Assembly: GCA_900320515.1 (NCBI GenBank)
Contig: ONSJ01000014.1
Location: 1-34,133 of the forward strand
Direction of reading: 5' to 3'
DNA: 34,133 nt
From: an uncultured Methanobrevibacter sp.
GTDB taxonomy: Archaea; Methanobacteriota; Methanobacteria; Methanobacteriales; Methanobacteriaceae
Both the position numbers and the translations under genes were made by a program. The notes beneath the pieces are model-generated. The model searched no databases and had not been told where the DNA came from. It saw only the letters and a program-made list of their open reading frames with translations. Positions 8,120 to 18,700 of this stretch are shown here, piece after piece; position 1 is the stretch's first letter; every line of letters starts with the position of its first letter.

Positions 8120-8743
8120 TTAAACCTTTTCAATATCCAAAATGGAATTGTCCATTCGTGAAATAAACTCCATAATAACTATATTCATAATGCCCTCCAT
8201 AATCGCAACCATCAAATAGTAAGGCAGAAGGCTTGCAAGCAACACTTCCAGACTTGAGGCATTTGCAATGGCCAAAATGAAAATCTGCATGAATGTTGCA
8301 GCAATAATGCCCATTACGGTTGAAACAAAGATTGCAATTCTCCTGTCAATACTTGAAAACAGTTTGTACACTGCATAAACAACCAGGCTCAAAACGATAC
8401 CCATATCCAATACGTTGGCACCCAATGCAGTGACTCCCCCTTCACCCAAAGCCAATGCCTGCACCAACAACGCCAAAAAGGAAACCAGTGAAGCATTAAA
8501 TGGACCCAGTATGAATACGACCAGAGGTATGATGAAAAAGTGTATCTGAACACCCATAGGAGAAGGGATTGTAAACGAAGTGGCGACAACAACGATTGCT
8601 GTCAGAACTCCAGTCAAAACCAGCCTCTTTTCCATATCCACTTTTTTTGAAGTGTAATAAAAGAAAATGCTCAAAATTACGAGACTGACAATCAGATAGG
8701 CCAAAGCCTGTTCAAAAGGTATTAAACCGTCAGGAATATGCAT
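8120..8743 (-). CDS. cbiM: CbiM/NikM-type substrate-capture protein of a Co/Ni ECF transporter
   Basis: This 207-residue integral membrane protein starts MHIPDG, the family hallmark in which the Met1 amino group and His2 bind the metal. A second conserved histidine, His68 (SPMGVQIHFF), matches the position known to complete the site in NikM (about His67), and ALGANVLDMG (about 106-115) is the conserved loop. There are about six hydrophobic segments. It imports Co2+ or Ni2+ together with ECF energising subunits; nickel would serve F430, hydrogenases and CODH. No cbiQ or cbiO is visible in the window, so this is an orphan S-component that must borrow subunits encoded elsewhere. GGTGG (8752-8748) overlaps the upstream stop codon and sits 4 nt from the ATG. 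Whether it carries Ni or Co cannot be told from sequence. Confidence 0.93.
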   Translation of the reverse strand: MHIPDGLIPFEQALAYLIVSLVILSIFFYYTSKKVDMEKRLVLTGVLTAIVVVATSFTIPSPMGVQIHFFIIPLVVFILGPFNASLVSFLALLVQALALGEGGVTALGANVLDMGIVLSLVVYAVYKLFSSIDRRIAIFVSTVMGIIAATFMQIFILAIANASSLEVLLASLLPYYLMVAIMEGIMNIVIMEFISRMDNSILDIEKV

Positions 8744-8751
8744 TTGCCCAC

Positions 8752-9285
8752 CTATTTCATAAATTTAAGATAACAGACAACGGCAGCAATAATAATGATA
8801 ACCACCAACAGTATAATCATCATGAAACCATTATCATCACCATTCTTTTCAACTACAGATAAGTTAGTATTGTTTTGAGTCGAATTGGTCGAATAATTGG
8901 TTTTATTGGTTTTGTTATCCTTCAAAGAATCCTTCAAATCATCACCAGCAGATTGTGAATAATCATCGGAAGAACCATATGATTCTGAGTATTGTCCCGA
9001 ATAAGAACTACCTGATGAACCGGAACCTGATTCTGATTTTGATGAATCTGATACCTTGGAGCTTGATTTGGAACTACTTCCACCACTTGATGAGGAATCC
9101 TTTGAGGAAGAATCCCCTGTTGCAGCCTGTGAAGAATCACTAGCTGATGCATCCGCCACGTCAGAAGTCGTTATCTCCTCGGGATCATGGCCCCCTTCAT
9201 GGCCAGGATGGGCAACCGCAAATCCTGAAACCAATATGGTCGCACACATTGCCATTATTAAACATAAAATCCATTTTTTATTCAT
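8752..9285 (-). CDS. His-start, Ser-rich, membrane-anchored secreted protein
   Basis: This 177-residue protein has a signal peptide ending AVA (residue 25) and a predicted mature N-terminus HPGHEGGHDPEE, three His in the first eight residues. A low-complexity Ser/Gly/Asp spacer follows (about 40-115), then an Asn/Thr-rich stretch, and a single C-terminal membrane helix (about 150-172) with a short basic tail. No fold is recognisable beyond this. GGTG (9294-9291) is 5 nt before the ATG. It lies 8 nt upstream of cbiM. The layout (flexible stalk, metal-ligand-rich tip, membrane anchor) would suit a tethered metal-scavenging protein handing Ni/Co to CbiM; that function is inferred from context and composition only. 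Confidence 0.88.
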   Translation of the reverse strand: MNKKWILCLIMAMCATILVSGFAVAHPGHEGGHDPEEITTSDVADASASDSSQAATGDSSSKDSSSSGGSSSKSSSKVSDSSKSESGSGSSGSSYSGQYSESYGSSDDYSQSAGDDLKDSLKDNKTNKTNYSTNSTQNNTNLSVVEKNGDDNGFMMIILLVVIIIIAAVVCYLKFMK

Positions 9286-9304
9286 TCAATCACCACATGA
9301 AAGA

Positions 9305-11143
9305 TTATTTAATCCTGATTGTATTCTTTTGACTCAACTTGCCGTAATAAGTGTAGACGACATGCTTGCCGGCCTTCAAATTTTTAAGCTTCAAAGTTGC
9401 AACACCTTTCTTATTTGTTTTGACATTATACTTTTTGCCCTTTACCCGGAATGTGACCTTCTTGTTTTTAACTGCCTTGCCCTTATTGTTTAAAACCTTT
9501 GCTGTGAACTTAACTACCTTGGACTTTTTCTTGACGATATTTTTGGTAATCAATGTTGGCTTTACAACAATCTTATTAGAGAGATGCAAGTTATTAGAAC
9601 TGACCTCCACAGAATATGTGCCTGATTTGAGATTAACTCCCAACTCCACAAATCCATTGGCGTTGGTTTTGAGATTAAATGTCTGTTTCTTGACTGAAAT
9701 TCTAATGATAGCACCTGAAACTGGCTTGCCATCTTTAGTGTAGAGGTAAACCCTATACTTTTCAGATCCTCCATAATATTTTGTCAAAGTATTGCCTTTA
9801 AGTTCGTAAGCATTGACAGTCAAAAATCTTGCAGGAACCGCATTTTCAATGGATTCATCATAAGTTACAGTAGTTATTTGTGGAGACAGACTAATCCTGC
9901 CGCTGGCAAGAGTCTGGAACAGCAATTCGATATTTTGACTTCCCCTTGTGACATTGCCGACATTCCAGACGATAATGCCCTTAGCGGAATCGTATGTCAC
10001 CTTTCCCTGGGAAGCACTGGATTCAATATACTTCAATTGAGCAGGCACAACATATGTGACAACAGTTTCTTCTGCACTGTCCGGCCCATTATTATTGACG
10101 ATCAGATTCAACTTGAACCTGTTGCCTATTGTGAAAATACCGTCAGCAGAATAGGTAACGGCATTCATAGTAATGTAGACTTCTGATTGTGGAACATGCA
10201 GCAATGCAGAGTCTGTGAAGTTCTCACCGCTTTCATTTTGATATCTTGCCTGATAGATGTAATCTCCACCGATTTCGGTTATGTCATAATGAAGTATGGC
10301 ATCACCATTCTCATCAGTGAGATTAGAACCCACATGCCGACCATTTACATAAAAGTCAATTTTCTTATTGTAGCTTGCGTCCCACAGGCCCGGACATAAA
10401 AGATTTGCCTTAAGCAAGATTCTTTCCCTGTTGTTTCCAACGACATTGTCAACTGTCAATACTGTCGCATTGACATTTGAAATAACCTTAATCAGACCCT
10501 CCGCCTGTGATTGCATGTACTTGTTATCCCCCTTAAATTTGACGATGACATCATAGTTTTTAACTTCAGAGGGAGTGAATGGAATTGTCGCAACACCAGA
10601 AGATGTTGTTTTTGTAGAACAGGTTTTGCCGTCAATTATAAACTCGACTGATTTGTCCGCAATCGGATTGGAATCAGCATCCTTTAGAGTTGCAATGATA
10701 TTAGTTGATTTGTCAACGACAGCCGTTACGTTTTCCAAAACGATGCTTGATTGTGTAGGAACATTATTCAATACCAATTTGAACTCCTTTTTGCCCTCCA
10801 GATTTTTCACGTCAACCGCAGTGATTGTTATCCAATAATCCCCATTTGGAGCATCTGAAGTATCCCAAGAAGCGGACCATCCATCGGATGGATTTAAATC
10901 CTGCTTATTCCAATAGACCGTCCTTGTTTCAATATTTTCTGCAGAGAAATTTACGTAGTTGCGTTCATTATGCCAATGGACGTCAACAGTCATGTTAACT
11001 GTTCCTGAAACCTCCTCACCAGGTTGCACCTCATTTGGGTCAGGAACAATCGGATTTTCCATTCCTTCATGGGCTGAAACTGCATTTATCGAGCAGACAG
11101 CAACTACCAAAAGCAATAGAATCACCATAAATTTTTTATTCAT
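9305..11143 (-). CDS. Secreted Ig-like/DUF11 surface protein with mature N-terminal His
   Basis: This 612-residue protein has a signal peptide ending AVSA (24), so the mature protein would begin His25-Glu-Gly-Met. An N-terminal domain (about 26-130) carries His56-Trp-His58-Asn, a candidate metal or ligand site. Two Ig-like domains follow (about 133-218 and 225-318), then a DUF11-like domain with NNGPDSAEETVVTYVVP (about 322-425), another Ig-like domain (about 450-528), and the lysine-rich C-terminal domain (about 530-612) found in the ALPs. It is 18 nt downstream of the papain ALP, with GGTG before the ATG, and 19 nt upstream of the next gene, so it is probably part of one operon. It has no beta-helix, unlike the true ALPs. 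Probably wall-attached; a metal-binding role is inference. Confidence 0.88.
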   Translation of the reverse strand: MNKKFMVILLLLVVAVCSINAVSAHEGMENPIVPDPNEVQPGEEVSGTVNMTVDVHWHNERNYVNFSAENIETRTVYWNKQDLNPSDGWSASWDTSDAPNGDYWITITAVDVKNLEGKKEFKLVLNNVPTQSSIVLENVTAVVDKSTNIIATLKDADSNPIADKSVEFIIDGKTCSTKTTSSGVATIPFTPSEVKNYDVIVKFKGDNKYMQSQAEGLIKVISNVNATVLTVDNVVGNNRERILLKANLLCPGLWDASYNKKIDFYVNGRHVGSNLTDENGDAILHYDITEIGGDYIYQARYQNESGENFTDSALLHVPQSEVYITMNAVTYSADGIFTIGNRFKLNLIVNNNGPDSAEETVVTYVVPAQLKYIESSASQGKVTYDSAKGIIVWNVGNVTRGSQNIELLFQTLASGRISLSPQITTVTYDESIENAVPARFLTVNAYELKGNTLTKYYGGSEKYRVYLYTKDGKPVSGAIIRISVKKQTFNLKTNANGFVELGVNLKSGTYSVEVSSNNLHLSNKIVVKPTLITKNIVKKKSKVVKFTAKVLNNKGKAVKNKKVTFRVKGKKYNVKTNKKGVATLKLKNLKAGKHVVYTYYGKLSQKNTIRIK

Positions 11144-11161
11144 ATAATCACCTTAATAACC

Positions 11162-14100
11162 TTATTTTTTAACAATTATTGATTTTTTAACCATGTCTTT
11201 CAGATAACTTACTTGAATTGAATATCTCTTATTGGTCTTAAGCTTTTTAACCACACTTTTCTTAAGGGACAGTTTGGCAACACCCTTATTGTTTGTTTTA
11301 GCGGAATATTTCTTTCCATTGAATTTGAAAGTGATTTTTTTGCCTTTGAGATACTTGCCGTTAACTTTGCCCAATGTTGCCTTTATAACTACCTTTTTAG
11401 AGGATTTCTTGATTTTTACCGAATTCAGCTTCACAATGGATTTGATGATTACCTTATTGGATACCTTAAAACCGTTATAATCTGCAGTGATTATGTAGCT
11501 GCCCGGCCTTAAAGTAATCTTAAAGGATATCCATCCATTCCTATCCGCAGCGACCTTATGGGATTTTCCATCAACATTCACAGTTACAATTTCCCCACTT
11601 GGGCTTGCACCATTCGCTTTGGACAGCTGTAAACGATAGACAGACCCCTCATCATAACTCATAACAACATCCTTATTGCCTGACAATGTTGCAGAATAGA
11701 TTATATCGAGAACAACACTGCTTTCAGCAGACAAATAGTTATCGTCACCATCATAGCTGTAATATAATGTTTTTTTGCCGAAAGACAAATCATCGATTTT
11801 AAATATTGCCCTGCCATCGGCTATCTTGGAATAATAGTTCTTGCCTTCAACATCTACAAAGATGTATCCGTTAATATCTGCAGGCAAACTGAAGATGATT
11901 TGAGCAGTCTGGCCGACATACAAGTTTTCTGATTTTATATCTACCTTAGCAACTGCCTTGGTCAGTGAAATATTGAAAACATTGGAATAGGAATAACCCT
12001 CAATTCCACTGTATAAAACGGCAACATCATGATTTCCAACAGCAAGACCTGACAGAGGGATATTGAATTGGGTTAAATTGTAATATCCATCAATGAAAAT
12101 GACATCATCAACTGAAACTGTCAGATTACCCCTTGCATTATCTGAAAATAATACAATAATATTTCTTTCATCAAATGCAGTGGCTTTTGATGGAATTGAA
12201 ACATCAACGACTGTGACCGGTACCCTAGTAACATTTAAAACATCCAGGTATTCGCATCCAAGAATATCCCCATAACCCATAAAATCAACATTTATTGAGT
12301 ACATTCCATTGACCAGATTGAAAACGAATTTTGCACAACCATCAGCATCAGTGATATTTTGATAATTTTGGCCATTTATTGCAAAACTGATTTTTTGATT
12401 GACTATAGGAGAATTATCCCATCTAGACAAGTTTACCACATAAACGATTCCTTCATCATTGCATTTGAAATCAATCGGCACAATTTTACTTTTATATGCG
12501 CTTGTCTGAATGACATAATTTTTGTGAATCGGCTCATAATTTTTATTTTGGAAGGTTACATTAATCTGATAGGTGCCATAGTCCAGGTCATCCAAAATCA
12601 GGCTTCCCTTTCCAAAAACAGCATTTACAGAATAATTTTTACCGGAAACTGATATATTTACCATTGTATCAATTGATCTTGAAAACATGAAATCTATTAC
12701 AACATAATCTCTCAAGTCAGTTACATTTACCTCCAAATCCACTTTAACTTTAGAAACATTGATTAAAACGCTGTCATTCAGTTGTCTGCATGTAACGTTG
12801 ACCTCATAAGAGCCTATATCCAGCAAATCTGGAATGACATATGACCTCTTGCCGTTTACCTGAACGTTATATGTCCTGTTGGATACGGTTAAAGTCACAA
12901 TATCATTAAGGAAATTACCCTGAACATCCTTTAGGGTAATTTCTGCAACCAAATCATCCCCATAAGATATATTTTCAATGCTTAATGAAATGTCCGCATC
13001 ATAAAATATGATTTCACTACTGTCCTGTGAAGGATTGTAACCTTCGCTGTTGAATACGGCAGAAACCACATTGGACATCTTATCTTCAAATATGTGCACA
13101 ATGCTCGCCACCCCATTTGAAACATTGACATGGTACTGACTTCCTTCGATAGTGAAAATCACTTCACCTGAATTGATCATGTTTCCGTATTGGTCCCGAA
13201 CCATGGCCTTAATATTGACAGAATCAACCCCCTTATCTGACACGTCCAATTTGAGTGTTGAATTTAGTTTACTTGATATTACAAATGCCTTAATAGAAGC
13301 CAATTGGGAAATGTATCTGTGATTGAAATCTGAAAAAGTATAATCGAAGAGGTCTATCCAATTTTCACCGTCTTTACTGAAATAGGAAACGCCTGATGAA
13401 AACGGAACCTTGTTTATATACCTTGACTCAACAATCGGCACGTTGGCATATCCTTCACAATCAAGTTTGAAAACAACCCGGAATATGTCTCCAGAGTTTA
13501 TTGGAATCAAATCACCCAAATTGATGGTATAATAACCTGCAGAAGAGTGACCGCTTTTGTTCGCTCTAAATACATCATTGACATATATTGAAACATCCCA
13601 ATCTGTCGGCGCATTGAAATAGGTGGAAACCGCAGCCAGATATTCGCTTCCTGTTGCATTGAAAATATTCTGATACCATATGGTACTCTGTCCGGTAATC
13701 AGGTAATCTGTCTTTCCTGAAATGTCATACTGATAGTTCTTATCGTATTTGATTGTATCATTTAAGATAAATGTATATGACACCTCATCCTTTCCGACCT
13801 GAGCGAATTTTGTATCATAATAGGAAACATAGAAATATCCATTATCTCCCCAATCGGACCCCCAGCTATTCTTAACTATAAATGCACCGTCACCTTCGGG
13901 AACGTGATTGAAATTGAATCTGGAATAGTCGTCGTCCCATCCTACAATTGTCACGGCATGATTTGACGGCATGATTGTGTCATAATAGTAATAGCTGCTG
14001 CCCAGGAGATACAGACCAGAATAATAGATTCCAGTTGCAACAGCACCATATCTTAAGATCGCCTCTTTTATTCCGTCATTATCCAGATAATTTTCCCTTT

Positions 14101-15673
14101 TAAGGTAAACAACATTTTGAACATGCATAATTGAATTCAGCAATGGGGATAATGAGCTTCTGTCATCAAACATATCCTGAGATTCCAAAATCGGCCCAAG
14201 CCATCCAACAAGATATCCGACACCCATATCATCATAGCCTCCCTCATTCACATCAATCTGCCATCCATAATCCGAAAATGATGCCATCAAATTCTTCATG
14301 TTCTCTTCAGACAAATCATAAGTGACATTGCTTGACTTTAAAATGCATGATTCCAAAGCAGCCAAAACGGCAAATGACCAGCAGTTTCCACTGTCCTGCT
14401 GATCCTTTACTGGAGTCACAAAGCCATCGTCGACAAGGTTATAATACTCGGGCAAAGTGATATTTCCTTGAGGAACATACATAAAGGAAGTATAATTCAA
14501 AGACTGCATTATAGGATTGATTGTAGTGATATTGTATACATCATCATTTGTTGACGCATGATTATTCTCATAGACATTTGCGATGTTGCTATATTCCTTA
14601 TTTGAAATGGAATAGAACGCTCCTGCACAAATTTTAGCAGAATTGTTTATAAAACTGTTGGATATCAAAAGCAACTTGGTTACGTTATCCAAAAATAGTG
14701 CACCGCCGTTGTTTGCGGAATTGTTTATGAAACTTGAAGCAGTTATCAGAGCAGTCCCATACATCTGATAAACTGCACCTCCATCATATTTGGCCACATT
14801 TCCAATGGAATATAACTGGTTTATATCAAATTGGGCATTCAAGCCTGTTATTGCAGCCCCAAAAGTGGAAGAGCAGTTACTTATTTCAACATCATCCAAT
14901 GACAAGCCTGTAGACAAGACATAGATTGCTCCTCCGCAGTCATTTGTTGAGTAGTCATGGACAAATCTTGATTTCTTGATGGTAATCTTATTTGCATTCA
15001 CTCCGCTGATTGCACCACCGTAATTATATGCATGATTGTTGATGAAAAAGCAGTTATTTATCTCCATATACCCCTCATCAATATAGATTGCCCCACCATA
15101 CTCGGCAGTGTTGTTGAAGAAATGACAATCCGTCAGCGAAATCAGATGATGTTTCTCGTCATCCTGTTTATAGGAAGTGTAGATGCATCCCCCATAGGAG
15201 TTTCCATATTCATCCAATGCATGTCCGATACTGTCTCTAAATATTACGTTTTCAGCAGTGAAATCACCCTGATTTTTGAAGGTTGCACCGATTATTGTTA
15301 AATTTCTTAATGTCAGAGTATTAGAAGTTATCTCCAACCTGTTGCATGATAGGACAGTGCCGTTCATACTTTGGCCAACGATTGTAACATTATTTAAAGA
15401 CCTGAATGATTTATAGGAGTAGTTGCCATCGGTTAAATGCACAACACTGTCCCTTTCAATTTTAACATTCTCCAAATTACGGTAAGGATTGTCAATTGAA
15501 CCGTCACCTATACCCTCACTCGATGCATTCACATAAATGTCTGCGGCTAGCGGTTCCTCAGCAATGCCCACATCAACTGCATCAGCCGTTTCGTTATCCA
15601 ATGCGAATGAAGGCGACATAAAAGCCAAAAGGATGAAGGCCACCAATACTGCCAGTTTACTAAACTTAATCAT
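11162..15673 (-). CDS. Adhesin-like protein with a C1A papain-family peptidase domain
   Basis: The protein has 1503 residues. The signal peptide ends near SFA (24). A beta-helix with FxNNxAxxxGGA(I/L) repeats (about 45-375) opens with GDGSIDNPY. A complete C1A peptidase domain (about 410-635) has oxyanion Gln425, catalytic Cys431 (SGNCWSFA), His572 (NHAVTIVGWD) and Asn602 (KNSWGSDWG). A lectin-like domain of the type that often follows C1A domains (about 640-810) comes next, then several Ig-like domains, and a lysine-rich C-terminus (about 1415-1503). ATG with GGAGGA 5 nt upstream (15684-15679). The gap to the upstream ALP gene is 38 nt and filled by a terminator-like hairpin. It is a diverged paralogue of 20408-24442. 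It should hydrolyse peptide bonds at the cell surface; the substrate is unknown. It is not the C71 family of pseudomurein endopeptidases. Confidence 0.93.
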   Translation of the reverse strand: MIKFSKLAVLVAFILLAFMSPSFALDNETADAVDVGIAEEPLAADIYVNASSEGIGDGSIDNPYRNLENVKIERDSVVHLTDGNYSYKSFRSLNNVTIVGQSMNGTVLSCNRLEITSNTLTLRNLTIIGATFKNQGDFTAENVIFRDSIGHALDEYGNSYGGCIYTSYKQDDEKHHLISLTDCHFFNNTAEYGGAIYIDEGYMEINNCFFINNHAYNYGGAISGVNANKITIKKSRFVHDYSTNDCGGAIYVLSTGLSLDDVEISNCSSTFGAAITGLNAQFDINQLYSIGNVAKYDGGAVYQMYGTALITASSFINNSANNGGALFLDNVTKLLLISNSFINNSAKICAGAFYSISNKEYSNIANVYENNHASTNDDVYNITTINPIMQSLNYTSFMYVPQGNITLPEYYNLVDDGFVTPVKDQQDSGNCWSFAVLAALESCILKSSNVTYDLSEENMKNLMASFSDYGWQIDVNEGGYDDMGVGYLVGWLGPILESQDMFDDRSSLSPLLNSIMHVQNVVYLKRENYLDNDGIKEAILRYGAVATGIYYSGLYLLGSSYYYYDTIMPSNHAVTIVGWDDDYSRFNFNHVPEGDGAFIVKNSWGSDWGDNGYFYVSYYDTKFAQVGKDEVSYTFILNDTIKYDKNYQYDISGKTDYLITGQSTIWYQNIFNATGSEYLAAVSTYFNAPTDWDVSIYVNDVFRANKSGHSSAGYYTINLGDLIPINSGDIFRVVFKLDCEGYANVPIVESRYINKVPFSSGVSYFSKDGENWIDLFDYTFSDFNHRYISQLASIKAFVISSKLNSTLKLDVSDKGVDSVNIKAMVRDQYGNMINSGEVIFTIEGSQYHVNVSNGVASIVHIFEDKMSNVVSAVFNSEGYNPSQDSSEIIFYDADISLSIENISYGDDLVAEITLKDVQGNFLNDIVTLTVSNRTYNVQVNGKRSYVIPDLLDIGSYEVNVTCRQLNDSVLINVSKVKVDLEVNVTDLRDYVVIDFMFSRSIDTMVNISVSGKNYSVNAVFGKGSLILDDLDYGTYQINVTFQNKNYEPIHKNYVIQTSAYKSKIVPIDFKCNDEGIVYVVNLSRWDNSPIVNQKISFAINGQNYQNITDADGCAKFVFNLVNGMYSINVDFMGYGDILGCEYLDVLNVTRVPVTVVDVSIPSKATAFDERNIIVLFSDNARGNLTVSVDDVIFIDGYYNLTQFNIPLSGLAVGNHDVAVLYSGIEGYSYSNVFNISLTKAVAKVDIKSENLYVGQTAQIIFSLPADINGYIFVDVEGKNYYSKIADGRAIFKIDDLSFGKKTLYYSYDGDDNYLSAESSVVLDIIYSATLSGNKDVVMSYDEGSVYRLQLSKANGASPSGEIVTVNVDGKSHKVAADRNGWISFKITLRPGSYIITADYNGFKVSNKVIIKSIVKLNSVKIKKSSKKVVIKATLGKVNGKYLKGKKITFKFNGKKYSAKTNNKGVAKLSLKKSVVKKLKTNKRYSIQVSYLKDMVKKSIIVKK

Positions 15674-15685
15674 TTAAATCCTCCA

Positions 15686-15720
15686 AAAAAATAAATGAAT
15701 TGAAGATTCACTTATTTTTT
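15686..15720 (-). terminator. Strong hairpin abutting the next gene's ribosome binding site
   Basis: On the minus strand a 15-nt arm (15720-15706) pairs with 15700-15686 across loop CTTCA with one G-U wobble. The 3' arm ends in T7, directly followed by the GGAGGA of the papain ALP. The stem covers the stop codon of 15712-20112. It looks like an intrinsic terminator, yet the 38-nt gap leaves no room for a new promoter, so it may be a partial terminator or processing site inside an operon. Confidence 0.7.
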
Positions 15721-18700
15721 GATTTTGACTGTTTTTGTCACCTTTGTGTTCATGTACTTTATGACTATTTTATGTTTGCCCACTTTCAGATTTTTAAGAT
15801 AAACTGTTGCAATACCTCTCTTGTTGGTTTTTGCGGAATATTTCTTTCCATTAATTTTAAAAGTTACCTTTTTGCCTTTGAATGGCTTTTTGCCTTTGAC
15901 TTTAGCAGTATATTTGATCTTTTTGGATTTTTTCTTGGAGAGATTTTTAGCAAACAATACCTTTTTGACTGTAACTGTATTTTTTACTTCATCATTTCCA
16001 CATTTAGTTATTATAGTGTATTTTTTCGGAACCTGACTGATTTTAAATGAAGCAAATCCGTTCCTGTCCGTTTTAACATTGATTACCTTATTATTGATTT
16101 TGAATGATACATCCTTTCCTTCACCAACAGATTTTCCATTGGAATCTACAATCTGAACCTTGAATATTGAATTATCACTGTAAAATACGACCATATTCTT
16201 GTTGCCTATGATTTTAACAGCAGTATTGAGTGAAAAACTGCCATTGATTTCTCCATACTTATCATCACCAGGATATGTCCATTTGATGCTTTTAACATCA
16301 CCTAAAGAGGATAGGTCCAAGCTTGCAATGCCGTCTCGAATATTTGCATAGAAATTCCTTCCGTCAACATCAAACAAAACCCTGCCTGTTGCATCTTTCG
16401 GCAATGTGACTGTAAACACATTTGAACCGGACAATCCGGTTTCGACTTGACTTTCATCAATAACATACTTTTCAATAATGATTTGTTTATCTTGTGAAAA
16501 TGGATTATATTTACCATTTCCGGCAAATGAAACAGTGATATTTGTGTTGCCTATCGGCAATTTCGGAAGATTGAACGATGCAACACCATTATTGACAGAT
16601 TCATTATATGTCTGTCCATTCAAACCAATACTGACAGTACCGTTAATGTCATCAGCCAGATAAACATTAACTAAAACTCCATTAGCGGTATTGACATAGT
16701 CCAATTCCAATTTGGAATCCTGTTTTATTACATCAATGTTTTTCTTATAGTACCGATTATTTACGGAAAATGTTTCTGAACCACTTTTTAAAGCGTCATA
16801 TTGGAAATCGGATTCACTACCTTTAATTAAGATACTTGAATCGGACAGAGGATTTAATGTTGAAGACAGGTTCACTTTCCAGGCAGGCATGACATCTCCC
16901 AACACTCTGATGGTTCCGTTTTCATTGACCTTGTTTAAGGTAATCTTATAGGTATTTGAAGAGCCAACATAAACAGTTTCATTTCCTTCAATTTCCATTA
17001 TCACATAATTGTCCGGAAATACAACATCACTGAGCTGATATTTACCAATCAATTCCTTGAAGAATGGGTTATTTGAGCCCCAATAGTTATTGTTTGAAAT
17101 GAAATCACATGGAACATCCTGATATGGAACAGAATACAATGCAGAACCTGCAATCGCAATGTTATTGTCAAAAATTGAATATTCGATGTTGAAAGTGGCA
17201 TAGTTATCATCATCAACCATTTCAGTCTGAGGGATTAGAATAGCTCCGCCCAATCCTGAAGCATGTGTCCAGATGTCCCATCTTGTTGCCTCATTTTCCT
17301 TAAAGATACAGTGTGATGCATGAAGCCAGCTGCTCAAGTAATTTGCAATGGCTCCCCCATCACCCATCAGTGCCTTATTTTTATAAAATGTGTCATTGTA
17401 TAAAGTCAGATTTCCTGCTTTGGAACATATTGCTCCTCCCCAAGACAAAATTGAGGCCTGACCGTATGCATCAGGAGAGGATTCAACCCAATTATATTCA
17501 AACAGGTCATTGGTACTTACGACATTACCCAGTTCAGGATTTTTAGTGTCATAATATCCATAAACATACATTGCACCACCGTTACGTCCTGCAAAGTTAT
17601 TTCTGAATGTATTGTTATTGGATTTGAGATTACCTGATATGAAAATTGCTCCACCCTGGATTGTTGCGGAATTTGAATCGAACAGATTATTTTCAATAAC
17701 CATTTCATTTTGTGAATAATATCCTATGGCACCACCGTTCAGGGATCCTGTATTGTTAACAAACCTTGAATTGTAGACTTCCAAATCTCCATTGGATGCC
17801 CTGAGAACATTTGTCATTGCAGAATTAGTTGTTGCATCATTGATTATTTCATTGTCTTCAAAATTGGAGTCATATATGGAAATATCTGAATTATTGGATT
17901 CACCTAAAACAAATCCGAAAACGGTAGATACGGATGACTTGACATGGATGAAGCTTCCAGACATATTGACCTTATTGAATGACATCCTTCCGGAATTGTA
18001 GATTATGCCCCCATGAATCTGGACTGTGCTTGCCCTTGCGACAATACCATTATTGGAAATGTTGGTATTTTCAATCATCAAATTACCTGAATTTCTAATC
18101 AACAATCCATATACATATAATAAGCCGTTTCCTGAGCAATTTATGAGAGAATCAGCAAAATTGGAATTGTTGACTATCAATTTACCGTTATTTACAATTG
18201 CAGCATTCAGATTGCCCGCTGCAATCTGCTTTTGAGAGGCGAATGTTACATTGTCAAACATTAGCTTACCGCCATTGGTAATTGCTGAAGCAGACTGAGG
18301 ATTGTAATTCAATAAAACTATGTTTTTCAGAGTCACATCACCTTCCTGGCCAATATTGAATAATTTCGCATCTGAGGTAGTGTTTATTGAAAATCCTTTT
18401 CCATCAATGACAACATTCTTATTGATTGGAATTCCATCTTTTAAACTGGAATCCAAACTGGAATTGAACTCGTAATCCTTGTCCAATTCAATGAAATCAT
18501 TTCCATTGATTAAACCGTTCAATATCTTGTAACATCCAACCTGAATGTCAGTGTCATGTATGCTTTTAACGATAAAAGCAATTTCATAATCATTCTGCCT
18601 GTATCTGTCATCACCAGAATAGTGTAGCGTTACTGCATATGAATTTGGAAGCAGATTTTTTAATGTGAATGTTGTTGAACCGTTCTGAAGAATTTGCGGT

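Noticed and set aside
9056..9493. 145-codon rightward ORF opposite the Ser-rich and Ig-like genes
   Set aside because: The acidic/Leu-rich reading comes from Ser-rich codons on the other strand; no ribosome binding site and no family resemblance.
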